Part shown: positions 1-8,629 of the stretch, one piece after another
Position numbering within the stretch: the stretch's first letter is position 1
How the letters are laid out: every line of letters begins with the position of its first letter
Assembly: GCA_964609385.1 (NCBI GenBank)
Contig: CAZSSM010000030.1
Span: forward strand, 7,427 to 71,426
Length of the DNA stretch: 64,000 bases
DNA from: CAZSSM01 sp964609385
GTDB lineage: Bacteria; Planctomycetota; Planctomycetia; Isosphaerales; Isosphaeraceae
Direction: 5' to 3'
Program-made: the position numbers and the translations under genes
Notes under the pieces: generated by a model
Databases searched by the model: none
The model's input: only the letters and a program-made list of their open reading frames with translations
What the model was told of the DNA's origin: nothing

Positions 1-3000
1 GATCCAGACGACCTGGAAGGGGCTGTTCCCATCGACGGCGCCGTTGGCGTCGTTGTAGATAGCCTCGCCGGGCCGGTCGAGCAAGCGCGCGGCGGTGTTC
101 TCTTCGCTGAGGATCAGATGGGCGTCGGTCTCGCTGCACTGTAAGGCGATCCGGACGGCCATCTGGCCCAACGTGCTTCGCGCTAGCGAGTAGGCCCCGC
201 TGAGCGTTTGCGAGCCCATCAAGGCATGGATCCCGAAGGCGCGGCCCTGACGAACCAGCCGGTCCAGCAACAACGCCGCCTGTTGCGCCAGGGCGTCGTC
301 CTCGACGAAGAACTCTTGAAACTCGTCGACGATCAGGAGTGTCCGGGGTAGCGGAGGTCCGTCCGGGCCAACAGCGCGTCGGTAACCGGCCAGGTCCTGC
401 ACACCTTGGTCGCGGAACTGATCGCCGCGACGGGTCAGTTCGGTGTCGAGTCGGCTCAGCACGCTCAGGCCGAACTCGCGCTCGCTCTCCACAGCGATCA
501 CCCGCGCATGCGGCAACCGATAAGTCGCGTACGTCTTGAACTCCACACCCTTCTTGAAGTCGATCAGGTAAAGCTCCAACTCGTCGGGGCTGTAGTGGAG
601 AGCCAAATTGACGATCAGAGCATGGAGCAGGGTGGACTTACCTGAGCCGGTCCGGCCGGCCACCAACGCGTGCTGCGAAGTCCCACGCCCGAGCCGGAAC
701 GGTTGCAGTTTCAAGGCGCCCCCGAGGCCGCCCCGGCCTTGCAGTTGCTGTAAGGTAGCAAGGCTCCCCCCACAAACCGCNNNNNNNNNNGACGCGCCGT
801 CCGGGACTTCCAGTTGCTGATCGGTCCGATGAGACCACCAAGAACCCTCTTCTGGGCTCACCACCGAGAACGGCACCTCGACCCGCTGGGCACGTCGAGC
901 TGCCTCACCCAGTTGACGGATCAAGGCGAGGAACGGCTCGGACGCGGGAGGCTCGTCCAAGGTCAGCGGGTGGGACTCGAGGACCGGGTGCTTCCAAACC
1001 AAACGCCCTTGATACCAGAGCAGGTCGCTGGCCTGGTTGCGGAGATCTTCCAGGTCAAGGTCGCGACTTTCGGGCCGTTTCAGGTCGACGCTCATCAGCA
1101 CGTAGACCCCGCAGCGCGGGCCGCTCTGGGCGATGCTGATCAGTCGACGGACGGCGGTCTCGCTGAACTGACCCGGGAAGTTGGCCACGACCAAGATTCG
1201 GTAAGGCTCGGCCACCTCGCCGGCCTGCTGGTTGTAGGCTTCGATTGAAGGGAATTCATTGCGAAGATACTTCTGAATGACCGTCTCCATATGCTCGGAG
1301 AGGTCGAGCAGTCGCTGTTCGATCTGCGACGATTCGGTCCAGATCCGTATGCCGACCATCGCCTCGTGTGCATCAGCCAGGTGCATGAAGGTGGCGAAGT
1401 TCTGGCCGAGTCCGACCGGATCGATGATCGTGAATCGGACCTTTCCTGGTGGCATCGCTGTGAGGTAGCGGAGCATCGCCGCCTGGATCGTCGTGTTGGC
1501 CACTGCTCGGCCTTCATCGAAAGCGCGGATCAGGAGCGAACCGCGACCCGGCAGGTCGAGCACCGCCGGCATCGTGAAGTCATCGAACCGACAGTCGGCC
1601 AATCGCGGATCCGTCGAATTGCCCACCGTGAACTGGTCGATCCGGATATCGAACTGACCGATCCTCAAGAACGGGGGCGGCTCGTTGACGGATGGCCGAG
1701 CGCTCCAATCGTCCGGATCGAAGGGTGGGTGGAGGCGTTGGCTGAGTTCCCGGAGCCTCGAGAGTTCGGCACGAACTTCGGTCACACCGGTTCGCCAATC
1801 TGTCTCCAGGGCGTTCCAGGCCTGTTGGGTCTCCTGTTCCAGGGCTTCGGAGCCGTCGCGGAACTGGTCCTGGAGCGCTTGGGTCTGTGCACGGACGAAA
1901 CCATCGAGTTCGTCGCTCTCGTCACGGTGTTTGAGCTGCAATTGTTTGGCGTCGTTGGAGTGTCGTTGGGCGACAGCCTCGAGCGAGCCGCGATATTTCC
2001 GATCGACTGCGCCGAGCTTCTGGGTCCTCTGTTGGCTGAATTGCTGGCTCCGACGGACGAAGCGTTGCTCGGCCTCGACGACCTGGTCATCGCGACGGAG
2101 CTTGAGGACATCGAGGCGATCCTGGTGGTCGATCTGCGCCCGTTCCCGAGCCCCTTTGAGGACCCGACGCGCCAAGACAAGGGCGGACATCAAACGAGGG
2201 ATCCGTCTTCGAACGATCGGCTTGGCAGTCATGCGCGCCAAGCCCCAAAGGCCGACCCCCAGAACGATGCCGATGCCGACGCCCTGGCCGATGGCGGGGA
2301 TGAGCTCGAACCGTCGGCTCAACGGCCAGATCGATGGTAAGGCCAAGAGCCCAAAGCTGATCGTGATGGGTGAACTGGCCAACCTCGGCAGGAACGATCG
2401 TCGGAGCGCATCGGTTTCGGCCTTTAGGTGATCCAAGCGAGCTTGAACCTCCTCGATCAGCCGATCCGGGTCCGGCTCCGCGTCGAGTTCCTCAGCCGGC
2501 CGATCGGCTGAGTCTGGAGCCAAGCCTCGAAGGCGACGGATCAAGGTATCAGCTCGTGCCTCGGCCTCTTGCAATGACTGTTCGGCCTGTTGGAAGGTGT
2601 GTTCGAGCGACTCGTACTGCTGCTGTCGACGCTGAGATTCAGCGTCGAGCACGGCATCGGCCTCCCAGGTCGCGGTGTCACGCTCGTCACGGATGGCCTG
2701 CTCGTTCCGGTCGAGAGTCTGCTCAAGTTCCGAGCGCTCGCGACGATATTCCTGATCGGTCTGCGTTTCCAACGACTCCCAACGACGTTGGACTTGTTCC
2801 AAGGCATCGTGATATTGCCCATCGAGCCTTGTCCGACGCTGCTGGGCCTGACGCTCAAGCTGCTCTAGACCACGATCGCGGTGGCGGTTCAGCTTGTCGA
2901 GTGTGACCTGATGTCGTTTCCGGGTCGACTCTTCGGCCGTGGCCCGCTCCCGGCAGAGGCGTTCGATCCGGCGCAGAAGGTCGATCTGCCGGGCCATCGT

Positions 3001-3069
3001 CCCGGTTGGTTCGGTCCGGGGCTCGGGGCGATCCGAGGAGGTCGACCCGATGGAATCAGCAAACGACAT
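1..3069 (-). CDS. FtsK/SpoIIIE (EccC/EssC-like) ATPase, partial at left edge
   Basis: Open in one frame from ATG at 3069 to base 1 (1023 codons, no stop seen). Residues ~20-180 are charged and predicted coiled coil, rich in Q, E and R. A hydrophobic stretch at ~220-260 could form two membrane helices, and a second coiled coil follows. The C-terminal part is an FtsK/SpoIIIE motor with Walker A GRTGSGKST (codons near 640-667), the motif DFKKGVEF, and Walker B LLIVDEFQEFF (near 330-350). By family this is a hexameric translocation ATPase; the WXG100 gene upstream points to protein export of the type VII kind rather than chromosome segregation. A 10-N gap at 781-790 lies just before the motor, and frame is the same on both sides. 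No FHA domain is visible in the part present. The C-terminus is missing. Confidence 0.9.
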   Translation of the reverse strand, partial: MSFADSIGSTSSDRPEPRTEPTGTMARQIDLLRRIERLCRERATAEESTRKRHQVTLDKLNRHRDRGLEQLERQAQQRRTRLDGQYHDALEQVQRRWESLETQTDQEYRRERSELEQTLDRNEQAIRDERDTATWEADAVLDAESQRRQQQYESLEHTFQQAEQSLQEAEARADTLIRRLRGLAPDSADRPAEELDAEPDPDRLIEEVQARLDHLKAETDALRRSFLPRLASSPITISFGLLALPSIWPLSRRFELIPAIGQGVGIGIVLGVGLWGLARMTAKPIVRRRIPRLMSALVLARRVLKGARERAQIDHQDRLDVLKLRRDDQVVEAEQRFVRRSQQFSQQRTQKLGAVDRKYRGSLEAVAQRHSNDAKQLQLKHRDESDELDGFVRAQTQALQDQFRDGSEALEQETQQAWNALETDWRTGVTEVRAELSRLRELSQRLHPPFDPDDWSARPSVNEPPPFLRIGQFDIRIDQFTVGNSTDPRLADCRFDDFTMPAVLDLPGRGSLLIRAFDEGRAVANTTIQAAMLRYLTAMPPGKVRFTIIDPVGLGQNFATFMHLADAHEAMVGIRIWTESSQIEQRLLDLSEHMETVIQKYLRNEFPSIEAYNQQAGEVAEPYRILVVANFPGQFSETAVRRLISIAQSGPRCGVYVLMSVDLKRPESRDLDLEDLRNQASDLLWYQGRLVWKHPVLESHPLTLDEPPASEPFLALIRQLGEAARRAQRVEVPFSVVSPEEGSWWSHRTDQQLEVPDGAXXXXAVCGGSLATLQQLQGRGGLGGALKLQPFRLGRGTSQHALVAGRTGSGKSTLLHALIVNLALHYSPDELELYLIDFKKGVEFKTYATYRLPHARVIAVESEREFGLSVLSRLDTELTRRGDQFRDQGVQDLAGYRRAVGPDGPPLPRTLLIVDEFQEFFVEDDALAQQAALLLDRLVRQGRAFGIHALMGSQTLSGAYSLARSTLGQMAVRIALQCSETDAHLILSEENTAARLLDRPGEAIYNDANGAVDGNSPFQVVWI
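781..790. other. Assembly gap (10 Ns)
   Basis: Ten undetermined bases inside the FtsK-like gene. The reading frame is the same on each side, so the true gap may be close to ten bases, or another length that also keeps the frame. It falls between the linker and the LGRGTSQH segment that precedes Walker A. Confidence 0.99.
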
Positions 3070-3282
3070 GCGGGGCTCCTGGGCGAGCGCGACCGAAGCG
3101 AGCCGGGCCAACGAACGTTCCAGACGGATCGTGGCGAAGGAACTCGGATTTGTCGTAAATCTTGACGGGATGGGACAGACGCCGAGAACGGCATTGAATG
3201 TGGACGACTCGAAAGAGCCGGCTGCCGAAGTGGGACATGAAGTGTCGAGGCGTTGATCAATTTGCTCTCGATCGACCTGGGA

Positions 3283-3510
3283 TCACTCGCGAAGGTCGTC
3301 CCGGAGTTCGCGACGGACTCTGGCGAAAAGGTTGTCTAATTCGATCATCCCACGGATGACCGCATCGGTCTGCTGTTCAAGGGGACGTAATCGTGTCTCT
3401 TCGAACGAGGCACGAACCCCGTCACGCCAGTGTAGCTCGGTCTCATCGAAGGCCTTGCGGAGATGATGGATTGCGTATCGCAGTTTGGTAGCCCCGGCCC
3501 TGACGCTCAT
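3283..3510 (-). CDS. Small helical WXG-like protein of the T7SS-like locus
   Basis: 75 aa, predicted all-helical, no signal peptide or membrane segment. It contains HWRDGVRASFEE at ~27-38, which matches the W-R-D-x-x-R-x-x-F-x-E pattern of the WXG100 protein at 4172-4444. Its ATG overlaps the stop of the preceding gene as ATGA (3507-3510), a sign of translational coupling. It probably acts with the neighbouring helical proteins as a secreted partner or a structural/chaperone subunit of the ATPase complex; this is inferred from context. A 213-base gap separates it from the ATPase gene. Confidence 0.8.
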   Translation of the reverse strand: MSVRAGATKLRYAIHHLRKAFDETELHWRDGVRASFEETRLRPLEQQTDAVIRGMIELDNLFARVRRELRDDLRE

Positions 3511-4070
3511 GTCTGATCCTTCGAGGTGGAGGTTGTGCTGGCCCGCTGAGCGTGTGAGTCTGGCTCGACCGGCCCAGCTCCCGACGGCGGGAAGGTGCTA
3601 AGGTATGCCTTGAGAGCCTGGAGCATCGTGTCAATCCGGCCGATTGACGCCTCCAGATCGTTCTCCAACTGATCGGCAAGGCCGCGAGCCAGACCACGAT
3701 ACTGGTCGACGGCGTGTTGAACCACGGGGATCCAGCGCCTGGTTCGCTGGAGTCGCTCCTCAGCCTCGCGGAGCTGACGGAGGGCGTTGCGGGCAGCCTC
3801 ACGCTCCACACTGTCTTTGGCCATCCGGGGGTCGTGCGCACTGATCCGTTTGCGATGTCGTTGGGTCCTCGCGTCGCCTAGGTCACGAGTCAGTTGGCGG
3901 ATCCGCCCTTGCCAGTAGGTCACCCGGTCGCTGCGGACCCAGTCCAACATCCTTCGGACCTCGATCTCGGTGGTGGCCAAAGCCGCCTGTGCCTCCTCGC
4001 CGAAAGTGGCCAACGCGACGCGGAACCGCTGAAGGGACTCGACATCATGGATCCGTGCGGCATTGCTCAA
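3507..4070 (-). CDS. Coiled-coil protein of the T7SS-like locus
   Basis: 187 aa from a TTG start at 4070, chosen because GGAG lies nine bases upstream. An in-frame ATG at 4319 would overlap the WXG100 gene and add a non-helical N-terminus, so it is unlikely. The N-terminus (HDVESLQRFRVALATF) resembles the DPSELRRFAQNLKRF start of the WXG100 protein, suggesting a related helical hairpin. The rest is long amphipathic helix rich in R, E and Q. No signal peptide or transmembrane segment. It sits between the WXG100 gene and the 75-aa gene, overlapping the latter by four bases. Function unknown; a structural or chaperone role in the ATPase system is inferred. Confidence 0.75.
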   Translation of the reverse strand: MSNAARIHDVESLQRFRVALATFGEEAQAALATTEIEVRRMLDWVRSDRVTYWQGRIRQLTRDLGDARTQRHRKRISAHDPRMAKDSVEREAARNALRQLREAEERLQRTRRWIPVVQHAVDQYRGLARGLADQLENDLEASIGRIDTMLQALKAYLSTFPPSGAGPVEPDSHAQRASTTSTSKDQT

Positions 4071-4171
4071 GACGAAGGTCTCCGGGTCGGGATATCGATG
4101 CGAACAGCCCGATCTATGGCACGTCTGTCCGGGGCTGCCCCGGATCGTGAGCCTCGAGGCCTCGTCCCAGT

Positions 4172-4444
4172 TTAGCGCTGATTGAGATACTCTTCGATAT
4201 GCTCGGCTTTGCGAACCAGATAAGGAATCTGTTCCTCGCTGGACTGGAGGAACTTGCGGAGGGTCAGGACGGTCTGATCGAACTGCTCGGCGAACTTGTC
4301 GCGTTCGTGATCGCGCCACGTTTGACTGAGGCTAGAGAACTGGGCGTGCAGGGCGCCGATCTGCTGGTTGACATCGTGGCTGAACCGTTTGAGGTTCTGA
4401 GCGAAGCGTCGGAGTTCCGAAGGATCGACGATGGCCTGAGGCAT
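4172..4444 (-). CDS. WXG100-family protein (type VII secretion-like substrate)
   Basis: 90 aa, the usual WXG100 length. It reads as two helices joined near TWRDHERDKF (~47-56), where W-R-D takes the place of the W-x-G turn. The N-terminal helix contains DPSELRRFAQNLKRF, and the C-terminus is charged and helical (RKAEHIEEYLNQR). WXG100 proteins are small dimeric substrates or partners of EccC/EssC ATPases, and such an ATPase is encoded 1.1 kb downstream on the same strand. It is the first gene of the presumed operon. Family assignment rests on length, motif and context. Confidence 0.85.
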   Translation of the reverse strand: MPQAIVDPSELRRFAQNLKRFSHDVNQQIGALHAQFSSLSQTWRDHERDKFAEQFDQTVLTLRKFLQSSEEQIPYLVRKAEHIEEYLNQR

Positions 4445-4993
4445 GGGCGTGTTCTCCCCATCGCGAACGCGTGGACGGGCTTCAAAAAAGAATCGGCGAA
4501 TGTCTGGTCGTTTCGATCTCCCGACGGTAAAGAGGCCGATTTCAATGGCCCGTCGTACGAAGACCGCCGACCTGAAACTCTCGATTATAGCGATCTTCGA
4601 GCCGATCGATAAGACGACCGCGACGGCGACGAGGACTTATCTCACATCCTTGGTCGGGTGATCGAGGCGGGCCAATCATCGTTGTTGTGGCCTTCAACGG
4701 TCGAGGCGGGGCCTTGTCGAGTGATGGCAACCGATAACTCAGCCGATCCGATGGAATCCTCTCTCAGAATACGTTCTTGCCAGTCTCAGGATCGGAGCAT
4801 GTTCGTAAACCATGGCGGATCGATCCGAAATGATGGAAAGATTACGAAGACTTGGTTACCTTCGAGCCTCGGCAAGCGTCACACCGTTGGGAACGAAGCG
4901 CCCGGTCTGGGATTCAGACTGTGAGGTAGGCCGAGGCTCGGGATCTAATGCGATCGATTCGATCGAGATCGATATCAACAGAGGGCATGCGTC
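4445..4993. other. Divergent intergenic region, no gene seen
   Basis: About 550 bases between the WXG100 gene (minus) and the first start of the kinase reading frame (plus). It should hold promoters for both. I see no convincing ORF, repeat or RNA gene; short ORFs here have no ribosome binding site or recognisable product. Confidence 0.6.
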
Positions 4994-5170
4994 ATGAGTT
5001 CGTTCGCGCGCAACCTGGTCGTCAGCCAAGTCCTGCTCCAGAAGCATTGGTTTACTGAGCAAGAATTGGCCATGGTTTGGACGAAGATTCGGCCTGACTC
5101 AGACCAACTCCTCGAGCACCACCTCGATGAGGTCGGACAGTTGGACGATCATCAGCGCGGAGAGATTTGA
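4994..5170 (+). pseudogene. N-terminal segment of Ser/Thr kinase cut off by in-frame TGA
   Basis: ATG at 4994 follows AGAGGG at a good distance (eight bases). It opens a 58-codon reading frame that ends in TGA at 5168-5170. The same frame then continues without a further stop into the kinase at 5240. The segment (MSSFARNLVVSQVLL, FTEQELAMVW) has the amphipathic helical look of N-terminal extensions on planctomycete kinases. Most likely the gene really starts here and carries a nonsense change or base-call error; a separate small protein is less likely. I saw no sign of selenocysteine machinery or a SECIS hairpin. Confidence 0.6.
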
Positions 5171-5239
5171 CGAATCCTTGGTGCTCCCGAAAGCGATGAC
5201 GTCAAGCATGATGATCAGACCGCCGAGACCCAGGCCCTT

Positions 5240-7747
5240 GTGGACTCCGGTGCTTTCGACGACGCCGTCAATGACGCTCCACAAGCCGACCATGCCCAAG
5301 ACGTCCACGAGGTCGAGCCGCTCCTCAACGGCGTTGCTCTGCATACCAACCCTCAACCCACCCTCGACTCGTCGACGCCGCGTGAGCAAACGATTCGGTT
5401 CCCTGCCAAGATCAGTGCTGGTCCCGTTGAGAATGGCCATCCCCACATGCTCAATTCGCGTTTCCACGTGCTCAAACGAATCGGGGAAGGGGGGTTCGGT
5501 GAAATCCTCCTGGCACACGACCGTGATCTCGATCGTCTCGTTGCCGTCAAGCGCTTGCGAAGCGATCGAGCCAACAACCCCAACCGGCAACGACTTGTTG
5601 ATGAAGCGGTGGTTGTCGGTCGCTTAGAACACCCTAACCTCGTTTCAATCTATGAGCTTGGTTTAGACGATCGTGACGAAGTCTTCTACGCCATGGAGCT
5701 CGTCAATGGTGAAACCCTGAAGGTCATCGCCGACCAGTTCCATCAACAAAAAACAAAGGCATGGCAATCGCGTGGTTTTCTGAATCTGCTTCGTATTTTC
5801 CGAGAAGCCTGCAACGGTGTGGCCGCCGCACATGACGTGGATGTCATCCATCGCGATCTGAAGCCAGCCAACATCATGGTTGGGCCGCGCGACCGCGCGA
5901 AGGTCATTGACTGGGGACTCAACCAAATCCTGGACGGACAGACGAGCGGGCCGAGATCGGTCCCAGACCGCCTCCGGGCTAATGATCGTTCGAAAGATCA
6001 GGCTGGAACCCTGATTTACATGGCGCCTGAGCAACTCAAGCAGGGCGGCGAGATCTCCAAGCAGACCGATGTCTATGGACTCGGCACCATCCTCTACTAC
6101 ATCCTTTGCGGTCGGACGCCCCACGATCCCCCCCTAACAGGTCATGCGGACGTCGCGACCTGGAACGCCTTGGCTCGACGCGTTCAGAGCGCTGATTGGA
6201 TTCCACTGAAACAGCGTGATAAAGGCATTCCCAGGCCGCTCCGTAAGATTTGTGAACGAGCCATTGCCGAGAACCCCACAGATCGCTATCAGACCGTCTC
6301 AGATCTCGCCGACGACATCGATCGCTACTCGGCGAACGAACCGGTACTGGCCGATCATCGGGAACCACCGCAGGATAGCTTTCGACGGATCCTCCGGCGC
6401 CACACCGAACGAGTTGCCGCCATCGCGGTCGTCATCCTCGTCCTTTTAGTCGGAACTGGTTTGAATGTGATCACTGACCAGGAACGGCAACGCCAGTTCC
6501 TCGAGACCGAACTGGAAACGGTCGCACTCAAGTCATTGGCGGGCTACCAAAAAAAATATATCGACCTGATCGAAAGCCTCCTAGAAACTGAGATCGAAAG
6601 CGGCAAGCCGGAGATGAGCTACATCGATTTTCTCGTACCAAGGGTCCGGACCCAAAAAGGACTGCTCGCATTGCATTCAATCGTCAAATTCGTCAATAGA
6701 GGGTTGGCTACACTTCCAATGATATCATACACGATTCCAAAAAAAGACTCGTTTGATATTTCGTGCGTAGTTCTTTACAGGTCGCTGCTTGTCACCCAAC
6801 GACTAAGTAATTACGGAGAACACGACGGCGCTCTAACAATTCAACAACGAGCTTATCACTTTGCCGAGCAGGAGTTGCCTAACCTCGCTGAGCCTGATGA
6901 TCCTCGACTAGGCTTTTACCGAGGGATTACCGCCTTCGGTCTGGGTCGAGTCTACGCCCGCCAAGCATTGAGCTGGGAGGCGAATCCGACGGACCGACTT
7001 GAAGCCGAACGGTTGCTCACTGAGGCGATTGGCCAACTCAGAAAGCCCAACGATCTCGTCAAGCCGATTGATCGCGGTGAGACCAGCGATCGCGACGAGC
7101 CGGTTGTGAGTTTCGAAGAGTGGGAGTATTTCCTTCGGAGTATGGATGAACTTTCACGGATCCACGCGCTCGACCCAAGCACATGGCAAAAATCGACTGA
7201 GGAAAGCGATTTTTTCATTATGAGAGTCTTGTCGATTATAGAAACTGTGAGTTCTCCTGAGTTTTTGAAAGAGAATATAGAGATTGTAAGCAATAGTCGG
7301 GGAGAACGTGCGGATGAATTACTGATAAGGCGTCTCGTTCGCGATCGGTCTGAACGGCTCAGTTACTTTCTCCTCGACCACCTGCTCAACCGTATGGGCC
7401 ATCTCCGGTCGCGGATCCGGTCTGGAATCGCAACTGCTGAGGAACCCGAAATCTTGCGTAACCTCACCGACCTCGCGAGTTCAGAAGTGGATCGTTTTTC
7501 TGGAATCGCACCACGCACCAATGAAGCTTTGTACCTGGAAGCGCTATTTGTTTTCAACCAGCTCGACACGTCACTGTTGCTACCTAATCAATTGCCCGAC
7601 TTCGAAGAGCGTCGACAACATGGACTCGCTCTCATTGGGGAACTCAATCTTCGAGAACCTGAAGATCAACGATTCCAAGAATTAGCCGATCAACTCGACC
7701 GAATCGGCAAAGACAAATATATTTCTGAACCGCAGCCGCTCCAGTGA
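5240..7747 (+). CDS. Membrane-anchored Ser/Thr protein kinase
   Basis: 835 aa from GTG at 5240, the first start after the in-frame TGA; it lacks a strong ribosome binding site. Hanks-type kinase domain at ~75-355: glycine loop IGEGGFGEILLA, VAVKRL lysine, VIHRDLKPANIM catalytic loop, DWG in place of DFG, and GTLIYMAPEQ activation segment. One membrane helix follows at ~395-415 (VAAIAVVILVLLVG). The C-terminal ~420 residues should lie outside the cytoplasm, have no repeats I recognise, and are encoded by unusually A+T-rich DNA, especially 6700-6840. By family it phosphorylates proteins on Ser/Thr; the stimulus is unknown. The gene ends 80 bases before a convergent gene, with a hairpin between. 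Confidence 0.9.
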   Translation: MDSGAFDDAVNDAPQADHAQDVHEVEPLLNGVALHTNPQPTLDSSTPREQTIRFPAKISAGPVENGHPHMLNSRFHVLKRIGEGGFGEILLAHDRDLDRLVAVKRLRSDRANNPNRQRLVDEAVVVGRLEHPNLVSIYELGLDDRDEVFYAMELVNGETLKVIADQFHQQKTKAWQSRGFLNLLRIFREACNGVAAAHDVDVIHRDLKPANIMVGPRDRAKVIDWGLNQILDGQTSGPRSVPDRLRANDRSKDQAGTLIYMAPEQLKQGGEISKQTDVYGLGTILYYILCGRTPHDPPLTGHADVATWNALARRVQSADWIPLKQRDKGIPRPLRKICERAIAENPTDRYQTVSDLADDIDRYSANEPVLADHREPPQDSFRRILRRHTERVAAIAVVILVLLVGTGLNVITDQERQRQFLETELETVALKSLAGYQKKYIDLIESLLETEIESGKPEMSYIDFLVPRVRTQKGLLALHSIVKFVNRGLATLPMISYTIPKKDSFDISCVVLYRSLLVTQRLSNYGEHDGALTIQQRAYHFAEQELPNLAEPDDPRLGFYRGITAFGLGRVYARQALSWEANPTDRLEAERLLTEAIGQLRKPNDLVKPIDRGETSDRDEPVVSFEEWEYFLRSMDELSRIHALDPSTWQKSTEESDFFIMRVLSIIETVSSPEFLKENIEIVSNSRGERADELLIRRLVRDRSERLSYFLLDHLLNRMGHLRSRIRSGIATAEEPEILRNLTDLASSEVDRFSGIAPRTNEALYLEALFVFNQLDTSLLLPNQLPDFEERRQHGLALIGELNLREPEDQRFQELADQLDRIGKDKYISEPQPLQ

Positions 7748-7779
7748 CATGTTCAGCGAGCATAATCGGCCAGAGAGAA

Positions 7780-7815
7780 GACTGCTCCGATCCCGTTGTA
7801 GGGATCGGAGCGGTC
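7780..7815. terminator. Bidirectional hairpin terminator
   Basis: A 15-base stem (GACTGCTCCGATCCC at 7780-7794 with GGGATCGGAGCGGTC at 7801-7815, one G-T pair) and a six-base loop. It lies between the convergent ends of the kinase gene (7747) and the gene ending at 7826, so it can serve both. Confidence 0.75.
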
Positions 7816-7825
7816 TACGATACCG

Positions 7826-8212
7826 TCACGGAATCAGAATAAAGTGCAGCACGTTCGCAAGATACAAGAAAGACGAGTCTTCATCGGGCGTAATCACGAT
7901 CGACAGGTTGCCGATCGTGCCCCCATACGGACTCGATGGAGGGGTCTTGAACTTCGGCTTGAGGGTCAGAGTGATCTGCGAGTCGTTGTTCGCTTTGGTG
8001 AACGAAAGCACATCCCATTGGTCGGACGCAGGGCCGCTGCTACCAGCCGGTAGATAGCAGGCAAGCACCTGACTCGTGGACGTGACATCCGAGAAGTCTT
8101 CACCGGCCGGTGCGTAGAGCGTCAAGACCGAGTTTTGTCCAGGGGTGTAAACGACCGTGTAGGTCGTCGAGGTCATCATAAAGGCCATCGAAGCAACAAG
8201 AGTGGCAATCAT
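7826..8212 (-). CDS. Small N-terminally anchored hypothetical protein
   Basis: 128 aa from ATG at 8212, chosen because CGGAGA lies just upstream. An ATG at 8323 would add 37 residues with no ribosome binding site. The N-terminus is hydrophobic (MIATLVASMAFMM), a signal peptide or anchor. The remainder is Thr/Ser/Pro-rich with predicted beta strands (SVLTLYAPAG, SQITLTLKPKF, LSIVITPDEDSSFL). Family unknown. It stands alone, convergent with the kinase gene. Confidence 0.6.
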   Translation of the reverse strand: MIATLVASMAFMMTSTTYTVVYTPGQNSVLTLYAPAGEDFSDVTSTSQVLACYLPAGSSGPASDQWDVLSFTKANNDSQITLTLKPKFKTPPSSPYGGTIGNLSIVITPDEDSSFLYLANVLHFILIP

Positions 8213-8629
8213 CACAAAATCTCCGTAAGAAATGTCGAACATCTGAGAGAAATTGGCTCGTTGTATCAGTGACGTCGTTCGCGGCTGTGTACTCGAATCG
8301 TGCTGTTCTTTCGAGTGAAGCATGCACGTTTTCCGTAAACCCTATCAGCTTATTAAAGGGTTGGTACGCACGTTGGCCGTCACCGACTAGCGGCGCCATG
8401 ACACGACAAAGCCCGATCTCTCGATGCGAAGATGCTCGGTGTGTGGTGTGAGTTAGCCGAGCCAGAGGCGAAGCAAGGCCCACGAGACTTAACGTGGGAC
8501 CCTCCGAGAATGACTTTCTCGGAGGGTCATTGTTGCCCCTGAAAGAAATATATCACCTAAGGCAAGCTATATCAATCAAAATGCAAGCGATCCCAATGAT
8601 TTTCCTGTCGTTAGCGGCCAACTTGGGCA
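8213..8629. other. Intergenic region, no gene seen
   Basis: About 415 bases upstream of the small anchored protein and downstream of the MutS-like gene. Apart from the hairpin at 8498-8528 I see no coding sequence or RNA gene. It should contain the promoter of the gene starting at 8212. Confidence 0.5.
8498..8528 (-). terminator. Hairpin downstream of the MutS-like gene
   Basis: Perfect 13-base stem GACCCTCCGAGAA (8498-8510) with TTCTCGGAGGGTC (8516-8528) and a five-base loop, about 100 bases after the MutS-like stop. There is no T-run, so it may act by structure alone. Confidence 0.65.

Noticed and set aside
1291..2340. Long plus-strand ORF (349 codons) opposite the FtsK-like gene
   Set aside because: It is the antisense shadow of the ATPase gene; its translation has no family features while the minus strand has Walker motifs.
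5168..5170. TGA read as selenocysteine
   Set aside because: No SECIS-like hairpin recognised right after it and the position is in a non-catalytic kinase N-terminus.
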